From a bacterium (GTDB lineage: Bacteria > Actinomycetota > Acidimicrobiia > Spongiisociales > UBA5794), in the NCBI GenBank assembly GCA_024228555.1, contig JAAETI010000996.1, positions 1-54,275 on the forward strand: a stretch of 54,275 nucleotides of DNA, given 5' to 3'. A model generated the notes under the pieces. It saw nothing but the letters and a program-made list of their open reading frames with translations, ran no database searches and had not been told where the DNA came from. The stretch's first letter is position 1. Each line of letters opens with the position of its first letter. Position numbers and translations under genes: made by a program. This document shows, piece by piece, positions 8,260 to 16,558 of this stretch.

Positions 8260-9308
8260 AGGCTCCCAGGTACAAGTGGCAGCCAACAACCGCCGAGATC
8301 GCGGCGGCGGCCGGGATGGCCCCTGAGGAGGTTGAGCGCTTCGATCACAACACATCCGCGACCCCTACTCCATGGGCCGTGGAGAAGGCAGCTCTCTCGC
8401 TATCGGGACTCAACGAGTACCCGGCAGCCAATTACCGCACCCTGCGGGATGCAGCCTCGATGGTCTCTGGCCTCGATCCCGAGCAGATCGTCCCTGGGGC
8501 GGGCGCTGATGAACTGATCTTGTTGTGCGGGCGAGCGTTCTTGGATCGGGGCGACACCGCTCTTGCCACGACACCCACCTATCCGCTCTATGAGATAGCG
8601 ACGCTGCAGGCGGGTGCAGTCCTCCAGCCGGTACCCGCTTCCCCGCCGGATTTCGAGTTTCCAGTTGACGACGTAGTCAGAGCAGCGCGGGACGCCGATT
8701 TGGTCTGGCTGTGCGCTCCCAGCAACCCAATCGGCAACGCCGTTTCCGATGATGCTGTCGATGCCGTCATCGCGGCAACCGACGGATTGGTTGTCATCGA
8801 TGCCGCTTATGCCGAATTCTCTGGAACCGACTGGTCGGTGCGGGTAGCCCGGCACCACAACGTGATCGTGCTCCGCACCCTTTCGAAGGCATATGGAATC
8901 GCCGGCGCTCGAGTCGGCTATGCAATGGCCCATCCGGATCTGATCGCGGCCATCGACGGGATCCGCCCACCCGGCAGCATCTCGTCCGTGTCGGTCGAAC
9001 TGGGGATAGCTGCACTGGAAAACCCACAGTCGATGCGGGCAACAGTTGCCACGGTTCAGGAGCTTCGCGAGGAACTCACTCTGTCACTGGCCTCGCTCGG
9101 CTTGCGAGCGTTGCCATCGCAAACCAATTTCGTGCTTTGTGAGGTCGGCGCCCGTGCCGCATCGATTGCGGAACAGCTCATGGACGAGGGCCTCGTTGTC
9201 CGCAAGTTCCCGAGTGACGGTCCCCTCGCCAACTACCTGCGCTTCACGGTCCGCACCGCTTCAGCCCATACCCGACTCATCTCTGCCCTTGAAAGGTACC
9301 TGCCATGA
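8256..9308 (+). CDS. hisC: HisC, histidinol-phosphate aminotransferase
   Basis: A 350-residue fold-type I PLP aminotransferase converting imidazole-acetol phosphate and glutamate to histidinol phosphate. Seen are the substrate-facing NEYPAANY region, the GADELILLC segment, APSNPIGNAVS, VIDAAYAEF, and the PLP-lysine motif LRTLSKAYGIAGARVGYA with Lys at about 211. The C-terminal NYLRFTVRT matches the usual phosphate/carboxylate-binding Arg. The start overlaps hisD by ATGA and the stop overlaps hisB the same way. Confidence 0.95.
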   Translation: MKAPRYKWQPTTAEIAAAAGMAPEEVERFDHNTSATPTPWAVEKAALSLSGLNEYPAANYRTLRDAASMVSGLDPEQIVPGAGADELILLCGRAFLDRGDTALATTPTYPLYEIATLQAGAVLQPVPASPPDFEFPVDDVVRAARDADLVWLCAPSNPIGNAVSDDAVDAVIAATDGLVVIDAAYAEFSGTDWSVRVARHHNVIVLRTLSKAYGIAGARVGYAMAHPDLIAAIDGIRPPGSISSVSVELGIAALENPQSMRATVATVQELREELTLSLASLGLRALPSQTNFVLCEVGARAASIAEQLMDEGLVVRKFPSDGPLANYLRFTVRTASAHTRLISALERYLP

Positions 9309-9889
9309 CCAGAACCGCGTCCATCCAACGCAAGACGCTGGAGACCGACGTCCAGATCAGCATCGACCTCGATGGGACTGGCATCGTTGCCGTCTCCACC
9401 GGGGTGGGCTTCTACGACCACATGCTGACGGCTTTCGGACACCATGGCCTGTTCGACCTCGACTTGAAGACTGTCGGTGATCTCCATGTTGATGAACACC
9501 ACACAGTTGAGGACACCGCGCTCGTGTTGGGTAGCGCCATTGCAGAGGCTCTCGGCGATCGTGCCGGTATCTACCGCTACGGCTCCGCGACTATCCCGAT
9601 GGATGAGGCGATCGCTACTGCAGTGGTCGACATCGGGAGCAGGCCCTACGCCGTCGTAGACCTCCCGTTCACAACAGAGCGACTCGGCACCCTGGGCACG
9701 CAGATGATCCCGCATGCCCTCGAAGCATTCGCCCGCACCTCCGGCTGCACTTTGAATTTGTCGGCCCAGGGCAACAACGATCACCACATCGCAGAAGCGG
9801 CCTTCAAGGCCCTTGCCTACGCAATTCGGGCGGCTGTCGAGATCGATCCCCGCCGCAGTGGGATTGCCTCCACCAAAGGATCTACGTGA
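9305..9889 (+). CDS. hisB: HisB, imidazoleglycerol-phosphate dehydratase
   Basis: A 194-residue monofunctional IGPD: no histidinol-phosphatase domain is fused, as is usual outside enterobacteria. It dehydrates IGP to imidazole-acetol phosphate with two Mn ions in a 24-mer. The duplicated metal motifs are GFYDHMLTAFGHHG with DEHHTVEDTALVLG (first half) and MIPHALEAFARTSG with NDHHIAEAAFKALA (second half). It sits between hisC and hisH with 4-nt overlaps on both sides. A separate HisN phosphatase must be encoded elsewhere. Confidence 0.96.
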   Translation: MTRTASIQRKTLETDVQISIDLDGTGIVAVSTGVGFYDHMLTAFGHHGLFDLDLKTVGDLHVDEHHTVEDTALVLGSAIAEALGDRAGIYRYGSATIPMDEAIATAVVDIGSRPYAVVDLPFTTERLGTLGTQMIPHALEAFARTSGCTLNLSAQGNNDHHIAEAAFKALAYAIRAAVEIDPRRSGIASTKGST

Positions 9890-10500
9890 GCCGAATTGCC
9901 GTCATTGATCACGGGGCGGGCAACCTCGTCTCGATCGCACAGGGCTTGACCCGAGCCGGTGCCGATGTTGCCATTGTCGGCTCCCCAGCAGGGCTCGACG
10001 ACGCTGACGGCATCGTACTGCCGGGGGTGGGCACCACCGGTGCTGCCATGCGGCGGCTCCACGAGGCCGGGCTGGTATCTCCGCTGCAGAGCTGGGCCAG
10101 GCCCCTGCTCGGGATCTGCGTCGGGCTGCAGCTGTTCTTCGAGCACTCCGAAGAGGATGGCACTGATGCTCTGGGCCTGATGCCGGGCCGGGTGAGCACC
10201 CTCGAGGATCCGCCGCTCCTTCCGCACATCGGATGGAATGACGTTTCCTTTCAACCCGATCCCTTGTTTGCCAACGTCCCCTCCGATGCGACGTTCTACT
10301 TCGTTCACTCCTACGCAGTGGTCCCTGAGGACCAGGGCGTCGTAATCGCCGAGACCAGCTATGGCCAACGATTCGTCGCCGCCGCACGATCCGGCAACCG
10401 GGTAGGCGTGCAATTTCACCCCGAACGATCTGGATCGGCCGGTCTGCAGATGCTCGCCAACTTCGTTGCCGAGACCCAGAGGGCTCGCAATGCTGCGTAA
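9886..10500 (+). CDS. hisH: HisH, glutaminase subunit of IGP synthase
   Basis: A 204-residue class I glutamine amidotransferase. It hydrolyses glutamine and passes ammonia to HisF, which turns PRFAR into IGP and AICAR. The triad is visible: the nucleophile C78 in [12 protein letters not shown] and the His/Glu pair in [10 protein letters not shown] near residue 186. The start is GTG at 9886 (GTGA overlap with hisB). Its 3' end overlaps hisF by 11 nt, so the two subunits are made in step. Confidence 0.95.
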   Translation: MSRIAVIDHGAGNLVSIAQGLTRAGADVAIVGSPAGLDDADGIVLPGVGTTGAAMRRLHEAGLVSPLQSWARPLLGICVGLQLFFEHSEEDGTDALGLMPGRVSTLEDPPLLPHIGWNDVSFQPDPLFANVPSDATFYFVHSYAVVPEDQGVVIAETSYGQRFVAAARSGNRVGVQFHPERSGSAGLQMLANFVAETQRARNAA

Positions 10501-11257
10501 ACGTGTCATCCCTTGCCTCGACGTGACAGAAGGCCGGGTCGTCAAGGGCGTCAACTTCGTCAACCTCACCGACGAGGGCGATCCTGTGGAGCTAGCAACA
10601 CGCTACGTCGCAGAAGGAGCGGACGAAATCTGCTTCCTCGACATCACCGCGTCGAGTGACAACCGGGCCACGATGCTTGACGTCGTGCGACGGACTGCCG
10701 AGCACGTATTCGTACCGCTAACCGTTGGTGGTGGAATCCGTGCGGTCGCCGACATGCGGGCAGCGCTACGTGCCGGTGCGGACAAGGTTTCGGTCAACTC
10801 TGCCGCCGTGCTGGACCCAGACCTGATTGATGCCTGCGCTGCCGCCTTCGGTTCGCAGTGCGTCGTCCTGGCGGTCGATGCTCGGCGCATCGAATCGACA
10901 GGCAACTGGGAGGTCGTCATCAACGGTGGCCGCACTACAACCGGCCTCGATGCTGTGGAGTGGATTGTGGAGGCAGTCCGCCGCGGTGCGGGCGAGATCC
11001 TGCTCACATCCATGGACAGGGACGGTACCAAGGATGGTTACGATATCGACCTTCTGGAAGCCGTCCGCTCGGCCGTTTCTGTCCCCGTAATTGCATCAGG
11101 CGGGGCCGGGACCATCGAACACTGTGTTGAAGCGCTACAGCCGGGCCGGGCCGATGCCGTCCTGGCTGCTTCCATCTTCCATCGGTCCGAAATCGAGATC
11201 AGGGATCTCAAACTCGGACTCGCCAATGCCGGGCTTCCAGCAAGGATCACACCATGA
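10490..11257 (+). CDS. hisF: HisF, cyclase subunit of IGP synthase
   Basis: A 255-residue (beta-alpha)8 barrel. The start is ATG at 10490, giving the family-typical [20 protein letters not shown]; an in-frame start at 10466 would add eight residues that lie inside hisH and have no counterpart. The catalytic aspartates are D11 in PCLDV and the one in [12 protein letters not shown] near 130. Phosphate-binding loops TVGGGIR and VIASGGAGT are intact. It forms a heterodimer with HisH, using ammonia channelled through the barrel. It overlaps hisH by 11 nt and hisIE by 4 nt. Confidence 0.95.
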   Translation: MLRKRVIPCLDVTEGRVVKGVNFVNLTDEGDPVELATRYVAEGADEICFLDITASSDNRATMLDVVRRTAEHVFVPLTVGGGIRAVADMRAALRAGADKVSVNSAAVLDPDLIDACAAAFGSQCVVLAVDARRIESTGNWEVVINGGRTTTGLDAVEWIVEAVRRGAGEILLTSMDRDGTKDGYDIDLLEAVRSAVSVPVIASGGAGTIEHCVEALQPGRADAVLAASIFHRSEIEIRDLKLGLANAGLPARITP

Positions 11258-11862
11258 ATGAGATCAAATACGACGAGAACGGGTTGGTTGTCGGTGTCGT
11301 CCAGGATGCCAAGACCCAACAGGTGTTGATGGTTGGCTATCTGAACCGGGAAAGCCTGGAGCTCAGCAAGGAGACAGGGCGCGTCCACTTCTGGAGCCGC
11401 TCCCGCTCCGAACTCTGGGAAAAGGGAGCCACCAGCGGCAGCTATCTCAACCTCGTTGACCTTCGCACGGACTGCGACGGAGACGCGCTCCTCATTGCGG
11501 CGTCACCGGATGGCCCGACATGTCACACAGGAGACACGAGTTGTTTCTCGAGCGTATCGCCCGGTCAAGGGTTTGCCGCCTTGGAATCACTGTGGACGAC
11601 GATCACCGACCGGATCGCACACCCCACGCCGGACTCCTACACAGCCGAACTGGCTGCCGCCGGGCCCGACCTCACCGGCCGCAAGCTGGTTGAAGAGGCA
11701 ACCGAGACGCTGATTGCAGCCAAGAACCATGCCGAAGGCGATGTGGCCCAGCGAGTTGTCGAAGAGTCGGCCGATGTGGTGTATCACCTGCTGGCGCTGC
11801 TCGCAGAGCGTGAGATACCGGCTCGCGCTGTCATCGAGGAACTCGAGCGACGATCTCGGTAG
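11254..11862 (+). CDS. hisI: HisIE, bifunctional PRA-CH / PRA-PH
   Basis: A 202-residue two-domain enzyme for steps two and three of the pathway. Residues 1-110 are phosphoribosyl-AMP cyclohydrolase ([26 protein letters not shown], the metal ligands in [10 protein letters not shown], and the Cys pair around [12 protein letters not shown]). Residues 112-202 are phosphoribosyl-ATP pyrophosphohydrolase, an all-alpha MazG-like fold with [10 protein letters not shown] and [14 protein letters not shown]. Actinobacteria often keep these as separate hisI and hisE, so the fusion is a useful marker. It is the last gene of the operon; the next gene has its own -10 box. Confidence 0.94.
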   Translation: MNEIKYDENGLVVGVVQDAKTQQVLMVGYLNRESLELSKETGRVHFWSRSRSELWEKGATSGSYLNLVDLRTDCDGDALLIAASPDGPTCHTGDTSCFSSVSPGQGFAALESLWTTITDRIAHPTPDSYTAELAAAGPDLTGRKLVEEATETLIAAKNHAEGDVAQRVVEESADVVYHLLALLAEREIPARAVIEELERRSR

Positions 11863-11875
11863 CAACACGGTCGCG

Positions 11876-11881
11876 TACAAT
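11876..11881 (+). promoter_or_regulatory. -10 box of leaderless promoter (TlpA-like gene)
   Basis: TACAAT, 7 nt before the ATG at 11889, just after the hisIE stop. No Shine-Dalgarno is visible. Confidence 0.5.
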
Positions 11882-11888
11882 CGCCCGC

Positions 11889-12374
11889 ATGCAACGCCTC
11901 TTCATATCTGTTGCCATCGCGCTTCTTGCCGTCTCCTGCAGTGGGACCAGCGTCGATATCTCAGAAGTCCCCAAACTGCCGCCGGTGACCGCAGAAGATC
12001 TGAATGTGCTTCTTGATGGGTCGACGACCCCAGTTGTCGTAAACGTGTGGGCCTCATGGTGTGTGCCGTGTCGCTCAGAAGCGCCGTTGCTCGAGAAAGC
12101 CGCATCTTCGACTGGCGAGGACGTCTTCTTCGTCGGACTCAACGTTCGTGACGATCAGGAGGGGGCCCGCGGCTTCATTGCAGAGTTCTTCCCGGACGCT
12201 CCCATCGAGCACCTCTTTGACCCGGATGGAGGTATCCCTCTCGAACTCGGCGGTACCCGCGGCGTGCCACTCACTTTTTTCTATGCAACCGGTGGCGAAC
12301 TGATCACAGTGCACAACGGCGTCATCGACGAGCGGACGCTGGCTCTGCAAATCGACGAGATTATGAGCCGGTAG
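11889..12374 (+). CDS. TlpA/ResA-like thioredoxin lipoprotein (CxxC)
   Basis: A 161-residue lipoprotein: the N-terminal hydrophobic stretch ends in a lipobox AVSC with C17 as the lipidated residue, placing the thioredoxin domain outside the membrane. The active site is WASWCVPCR (C58, C61) and the cis-proline is in RGVPLTFF. Family members reduce or oxidise exported proteins, for example in cytochrome c maturation. It is 1 nt from, and probably cotranscribed with, an Lgt-like membrane protein (TAGTG overlap). Compare the probable selenoprotein paralogue at 14142-14753, which has U instead of the first Cys. Confidence 0.88.
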   Translation: MQRLFISVAIALLAVSCSGTSVDISEVPKLPPVTAEDLNVLLDGSTTPVVVNVWASWCVPCRSEAPLLEKAASSTGEDVFFVGLNVRDDQEGARGFIAEFFPDAPIEHLFDPDGGIPLELGGTRGVPLTFFYATGGELITVHNGVIDERTLALQIDEIMSR

Positions 12375-13093
12375 TGGAGTTCACGCTTCTCGGTGCAGTG
12401 TTTGCCGGGATACTGCCGCTCTATGCCGTTCTCTACTGGGAAGCCAAACGAGCCAATGCGGCGTCTTGCACGCGCAATCTGTGGGACGTTGCGCTCACGG
12501 CCACCATCGTCGGCGTTTTCGTGGGCCGGGTTGCCGCGATGCTCGGAGACGGTGTATACCCGCTGACTCACCCTGCAGATCTGATCATCATTCGAGGCGG
12601 TGTTGCTACCGGACCGGCCACGGTTGCCGCGCTGGCGACGGTGGCCTGGCTAGGCCGCGAAGAATTGTGGGCTGTCATGGACGGGCTGGCTGCGGCGGCT
12701 TTGGCCGGTCTGGGTGGATGGCATCTGGGTTGTGTCGTGCGCGATGCATGCCTCGGAACACCGAGCGATCTTCCCTGGGCAATTGCCCAGGAAGGGAGCA
12801 CTGTCACTCGGCACCCCGTCGAGTTGTACGCAGCACTCGCCCTTTTTGTCGCCGCCGGACTTGTCGCGCTGTGGCGGGTCAGGTCGTACCCGCGACCCGG
12901 AGTCGCTGGCGGAGTCGCCCTTGCCGTGGCGAGTGCGGTGCGGCTTGCCACAGAGCCGCTCCGACCCAACCTCGGTGGCGGCCCGATCGGCTGGTACGTC
13001 CTCGGAGTTGCGATAGGACTTGGTGTTGCGGTTTGGCTCGGCCGCCAGCCCGCACCACTCGTAGACCGCCCACCGGCCGACTCTGACGTGTAG
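12374..13093 (+). CDS. Lgt-like polytopic membrane protein, divergent
   Basis: A 239-residue protein with about seven hydrophobic segments. It resembles prolipoprotein diacylglyceryl transferase in layout: IRGGVATGPATVA occupies the place of the catalytic HGG loop, and LGTPSDLPWAI with TRHPVELYAAL matches the Lgt signature and final His. However, the HGG His is Thr and the GRIGN-type Arg region is WHLGC, so lipoprotein modification activity is doubtful. It starts with GTG overlapping the stop of the TlpA-like gene, which suggests the two work together, perhaps in electron transfer to exported thiols. It could also be a redox membrane partner evolved from Lgt. Confidence 0.65.
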   Translation: MEFTLLGAVFAGILPLYAVLYWEAKRANAASCTRNLWDVALTATIVGVFVGRVAAMLGDGVYPLTHPADLIIIRGGVATGPATVAALATVAWLGREELWAVMDGLAAAALAGLGGWHLGCVVRDACLGTPSDLPWAIAQEGSTVTRHPVELYAALALFVAAGLVALWRVRSYPRPGVAGGVALAVASAVRLATEPLRPNLGGGPIGWYVLGVAIGLGVAVWLGRQPAPLVDRPPADSDV

Positions 13094-13191
13094 GTTCGCC
13101 AGCAGCGGCAAGTGGGAGGTTCCGGGAGGACATCGTTTGGGGGGTGCGACGCCGTCTCCAGGAACCGATGTATCAGTCGCCTCTGCCGCGT

Positions 13192-13219
13192 GTCTAGTAA
13201 AGCGAGTATCGCTCTAGAC
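13192..13219 (+). promoter_or_regulatory. Nested inverted repeat in the leader of the SLH gene
   Basis: GTCTAG (13192-13197) pairs with CTAGAC (13214-13219), and inside it AGCGA (13201-13205) pairs with TCGCT (13209-13213) around GTA, leaving a 3-nt bulge. It ends 1 nt before the AAGGGG ribosome-binding site, so as RNA it could gate translation or stabilise the mRNA; as DNA it could be an operator. Confidence 0.4.
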
Positions 13220-13232
13220 GAAGGGGTCCATC

Positions 13233-14075
13233 TTGGATCAAGAACACACCATTAGCGTCTCGCGGCGCACGGTGCGGCTGGCGTTGGCGTTTGCAGTCGT
13301 GTTGGCAGTATTGGCGCCCATTGCAGTTGTTGCAGCAGGCGGGACGTTTATCGACGACGACACGTCGATATTTGAGGATGACATCGAGTGGCTTGTTGCC
13401 AACGGCGTAACGTCCGGTTGCGGCGCCGACACCTATTGCCCAGAAGACAATGTGACTCGTGGCCAAATGGCGGCCTTCATGCACAGATTGGCGACCAACA
13501 AGGTCGTCGACGCGGCGACCGCAGACAGCGCAACCAGCGCCGACTCGGCGACTGAGGCAGACACGGCGCAGAACGCCAGATTGATAGACGGGCTCGACAG
13601 CACCGATTTCGCGTTGGGTGTGGTCGAGTTCTTTGATACCACCGGAGGTTCCACCCTCACCTCAGGGAGCACCGCGACATCAGCGTCTGTAACTGTGGAT
13701 GTTCCGCGACGCTGCTCGTTGCTGCATACCGAGAGTGTTGAGGTCCTTGTCATCGCTACTGGATACATGAACTCAAATAGCGCCGCTGCATCGGTGAGCA
13801 CCTACCTGTATGCAGATGGCGTCGAAACCAACCCTAGCTTCGTGAGACTCGATCTTGATGACACATCGTCTCGGACGCCGTTTAGCACTCAATGGCTGTA
13901 CGAGGTCGAGCCTGGTGAGCACACGTTCGAGGTCAGCCAGACCAACATCGGACCTTCAGCGATCGAGGTGTGGTATCCGAAGCTGTCGGCGCAGGTAATG
14001 GGTTCAGAATGCGATTCGATAGTCGTGCTGCCGAGTGAGCCAGCGGCGAAAGACCTGTTTGATCAGCAACGCTAG
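13233..14075 (+). CDS. Secreted protein with SLH-type domain
   Basis: A 280-residue protein with an N-terminal signal or anchor segment (about 14-38, after RRTVR). Residues 40-90 resemble one S-layer-homology repeat: DDIEWLVANGVTSGC, then YCPEDNVTRGQMAAFMHRLA. The rest is a beta-rich domain after an Ala/Ser/Thr-rich linker (DSATSADSATEADTAQNAR). SLH domains hold proteins to the cell wall; the exposed part has no family that I recognise. The start is TTG at 13233, with AAGGGG about 7 nt upstream. An 18-bp terminator hairpin follows the stop and is shared with the convergent gene. Confidence 0.75.
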   Translation: MDQEHTISVSRRTVRLALAFAVVLAVLAPIAVVAAGGTFIDDDTSIFEDDIEWLVANGVTSGCGADTYCPEDNVTRGQMAAFMHRLATNKVVDAATADSATSADSATEADTAQNARLIDGLDSTDFALGVVEFFDTTGGSTLTSGSTATSASVTVDVPRRCSLLHTESVEVLVIATGYMNSNSAAASVSTYLYADGVETNPSFVRLDLDDTSSRTPFSTQWLYEVEPGEHTFEVSQTNIGPSAIEVWYPKLSAQVMGSECDSIVVLPSEPAAKDLFDQQR

Positions 14076-14099
14076 AAACGCCGAGAGACACTAACTGCC

Positions 14100-14142
14100 G
14101 CAAAGAGCGGTCGGCCGGACCTATCGGCCGACCGCTCTTTGC
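14100..14142. terminator. Bidirectional 18-bp terminator hairpin
   Basis: An 18-bp perfect stem (14100-14117 with 14125-14142) and a 7-nt loop. The stem starts with AAAG and ends with CTTT, giving a short A/T edge on both sides. It serves the SLH gene on the plus strand and abuts the TAG stop of the thioredoxin-like gene on the minus strand. Confidence 0.85.
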
Positions 14143-14753
14143 TAGATGCTCGCCAGCAGATCAAACTTCTTCCGGAGCTCTTCCTCGCCAAGTACCCCGT
14201 ACCAACTGTCGACGACAATGTCGTCGCCGCTGATCATGACCGATGCGGGCTGGCCAAGGATGTCATACAGGTCCCAGATCGACTCGTCGAGACCCCACGA
14301 GACATTGCTCGTTAGAAGCTCGTCGGCGCGCTTGGTAGTGGAATCGAGATCGCTCATGCCGGCAACTGCGATGAATCTAATGCTGTCTTGATAATCCGAT
14401 GCAACTGCATCGACGACGGGGAGTTCCCGTCGGCAGCTGCCTCACCATTCTGCCCAGAAGACCACGTACACCGGTTTCTGTTCGGCACTCAGCTCGAAAC
14501 TCGACCCGTCCGCAAGCGTCAGCGCAAAATCGGGTGCCGGCGGGCCGTCAAACGACGGTGCAGGATCGACCTCCTCGCTGGGTGCCGGGGTGGCGTCGGG
14601 GGCTTCGGTGGGTGCCGCCTCCGGGGCCGGCGTGGCATCAGTGGCCGGCGCCGCTTCTGTCGCTGCTGCGGTAACAGGTGCCACTTCCTCCTCTGCTCCG
14701 CCACAGGCGGCGAGGACGAGGACAAATACAATGGCCAATGAGCGCTTTCGCAT
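14142..14753 (-). CDS. Thioredoxin-like (TlpA family) lipoprotein, probable selenoprotein with in-frame TGA
   Basis: Read through one TGA (14442-14444), this is a 203-residue protein. It has a lipobox LAAC (C17), a Pro/Ala/Glu-rich linker to about residue 70, then a complete thioredoxin domain: APDFALTLADGS, VYVVFWAEW, the active site, an intact C-terminal half and a cis-proline in GQPASVMI. The TGA is codon 104, exactly where the first catalytic Cys of WCxxC belongs, giving U-G-S-C with C107 kept. The frame is otherwise open, with no shift and no second stop until TAG at 14142. A hairpin fitting a bacterial SECIS follows the TGA. A TAGTGT box lies 7 nt before the ATG. A recent nonsense mutation is the alternative; sel genes are not in the window. 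Confidence 0.75.
14401..14440 (-). promoter_or_regulatory. Candidate bacterial SECIS hairpin
   Basis: Starting 1 nt after the TGA, minus strand: lower stem GCAGCTGC (14440-14433) with GCAGTTGC (14408-14401), 8 pairs including one G-U; upper stem CGACGGG (14432-14426) with CCCGTCG (14420-14414), 7 pairs; loop AACTC; 3' bulge TCGAT. The apical loop starts 17 nt after the TGA, within the range known for bacterial SECIS. If the top pair opens, the loop begins with G. Confidence 0.65.
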
Positions 14754-14760
14754 GGCAGAG

Positions 14761-14766
14761 ACACTA
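14761..14766 (-). promoter_or_regulatory. -10 box of leaderless promoter (thioredoxin-like selenoprotein)
   Basis: TAGTGT on the minus strand, 7 nt before the ATG at 14753. No ribosome-binding site lies between. Confidence 0.5.
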
Positions 14767-14834
14767 GACCCTCGAAGCGGGCTATCCCGACGAATTGCGC
14801 CGATTTCAGCAGATGTTCACAATTGGAATAGTCA

Positions 14835-16541
14835 CTAGAGCGCCGACTGTTTGGCCTGCTCCTCTGCCATGAGCTCGCGACGCAATACCTTGCCGACGAA
14901 GGTCTTCGGTAGCTCATCGCGAAAGTCAATCGCCCGAGGCAGCTTGTAGCGCGCCAACCGATCTCGACAGAACTCGATCAAGTCTGCCTCGGTCAAGGTC
15001 TTGCCTTCCTCGAGGACCACAAAAGCCTTCACTCGCTGGTCCTGACCCCCCACCGGAACGCCAATGACACCCGCGTCAACAACATCTGGGTGCTCAAATA
15101 TGGCGTCCTCGACCTCGCGGGGATACACGTTGAACCCACCCGCAGCCAAAATCATGTCCTTCTTACGGTCGACGATGGCAAAACGGCCCATCCCATCCAT
15201 GACGGCGACATCACCGGTGTGTAGCCACACCTTGCCGTTCTTGTCGGTCCGCAAGACATCACGGGTGGCATCGGCCATGTTCCAATACCCCTGCATGACC
15301 TGCGGACCGCTGATGCACAGGACTCCGCGCTCCCCGGCTCCCATGACCTCGGTCTCACTGTCCTCGTCGACGATGCGGCAATCGGTGTTGGGGAGGGGCA
15401 GACCGATGAGTCCAGTCTCCGCTTTCCCATCTAGAGGGTTGGCATGCGTGACCGGCGACGCTTCACTCAGCCCGTATCCTTCGACAAGTCGCCCACCGGT
15501 TATCTCTTCGAAGTTGCGTTTCACCTCGGGCGGCAGCGCGGCGGCACCTGATATGCAGAAGTTGATAGAAGAGACATCGTATTTGCCACTGATCACGTGT
15601 CTGTGCCTGGCGATCGCTGAATAGAGGGTTGGCACTCCGGGGAAGTAGGTCGGATGATGTGCATCGATCACCTTCAGCACGTTGCCGAGGTCTCGCGCAT
15701 CCGGAATAAGCAACTGGCTGTAGCCGGCCGCAATCGAATGATTCATGGAGACCGTTGCCGAATAGCTGTGAGTAAGCGGCAAGGCCGTCAGCATTACCTC
15801 GTCGCCCTCAACTGCCTCGGGAGCCCAGGCTTTCGTTTGATGGGCATTGGCCATCATGTTGGCGTGAGTCAGCATCGCCCCTTTGGGTACGCCGGTGGTG
15901 CCGCCGGTGTACATCAACATCGCCAGATCTTGCGAAGCAACCTCAACAGGCTGCGGCGCATGATCGGTGAGGACATCCGTCCACTCAGATGTACCGGCGT
16001 CCGAGGCGATGTCGACCTTGTGACCACCCTTGCGCTCGCGCAGGATGGTGAACAGAGCCTTGAGCGGCCCCCTGAAATACTCCTTGATATTGGTGACCAC
16101 AACGTGCTCGATGGGAGTGTCGAGGCGAGCTTCCTTGACACGGTCGTACATCATCGAAAGCACAATCGCGAACCGCGAACCAGCGTCCGTAGCCTGGTGA
16201 GCAAACTCGGTAGGGGTATACAGAGGATTCGAGGGCACTGCGACTGCTCCGCATCGCCAGACTGCGTGATAGGCCATAACAAGCTGCGGACAGTTCGGCA
16301 TGAACAGCGACACCCGATCCCCCGGAGCGAGACCCCTGTCCTGGAGGCCTGCCGCAAGCCGGTCGACAATCTCGTCGACCTGCCGGTAGGTCAGTGTCCG
16401 ATCGAAGAAGATCAAGGCCGGTGTTTCCGGATACTTTTCGGCGGACCGGCGCAACAGACCGTCAAGAGGACCGTCGGGCCAGGTGACCTCGAAAGGCACA
16501 CCGTCCTGGTAGGCCTGATGCCACAACCTTGCTTCGCTCAT
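14835..16541 (-). CDS. Long-chain fatty-acid-CoA ligase (FadD-like)
   Basis: A 568-residue acyl-adenylate-forming enzyme that activates a fatty acid with ATP and CoA. The P-loop-like motif MYTGGTTGVPKGAMLTH is near residue 212, EGYGLSEASP near 358, WLHTGDVA near 438, and the catalytic Lys is in FVGKVLRREL at the C-terminus. The N-terminal region matches long-chain FadD proteins. AAGGA precedes the ATG by 5 nt. It starts 17 nt after trpD ends on the same strand, so the two may be cotranscribed, though no metabolic link is obvious. The chain-length preference cannot be read from sequence. Confidence 0.88.
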   Translation of the reverse strand: MSEARLWHQAYQDGVPFEVTWPDGPLDGLLRRSAEKYPETPALIFFDRTLTYRQVDEIVDRLAAGLQDRGLAPGDRVSLFMPNCPQLVMAYHAVWRCGAVAVPSNPLYTPTEFAHQATDAGSRFAIVLSMMYDRVKEARLDTPIEHVVVTNIKEYFRGPLKALFTILRERKGGHKVDIASDAGTSEWTDVLTDHAPQPVEVASQDLAMLMYTGGTTGVPKGAMLTHANMMANAHQTKAWAPEAVEGDEVMLTALPLTHSYSATVSMNHSIAAGYSQLLIPDARDLGNVLKVIDAHHPTYFPGVPTLYSAIARHRHVISGKYDVSSINFCISGAAALPPEVKRNFEEITGGRLVEGYGLSEASPVTHANPLDGKAETGLIGLPLPNTDCRIVDEDSETEVMGAGERGVLCISGPQVMQGYWNMADATRDVLRTDKNGKVWLHTGDVAVMDGMGRFAIVDRKKDMILAAGGFNVYPREVEDAIFEHPDVVDAGVIGVPVGGQDQRVKAFVVLEEGKTLTEADLIEFCRDRLARYKLPRAIDFRDELPKTFVGKVLRRELMAEEQAKQSAL

Positions 16542-16558
16542 GGTTTCCTTATCCGTGT

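Noticed and set aside
14442-14753. Reading the thioredoxin-like lipoprotein as a 103-residue truncated protein
   Set aside because: The conserved second half of the domain continues in frame, and the stop sits exactly on the catalytic Cys codon with a hairpin behind it, so truncation is the less likely reading.
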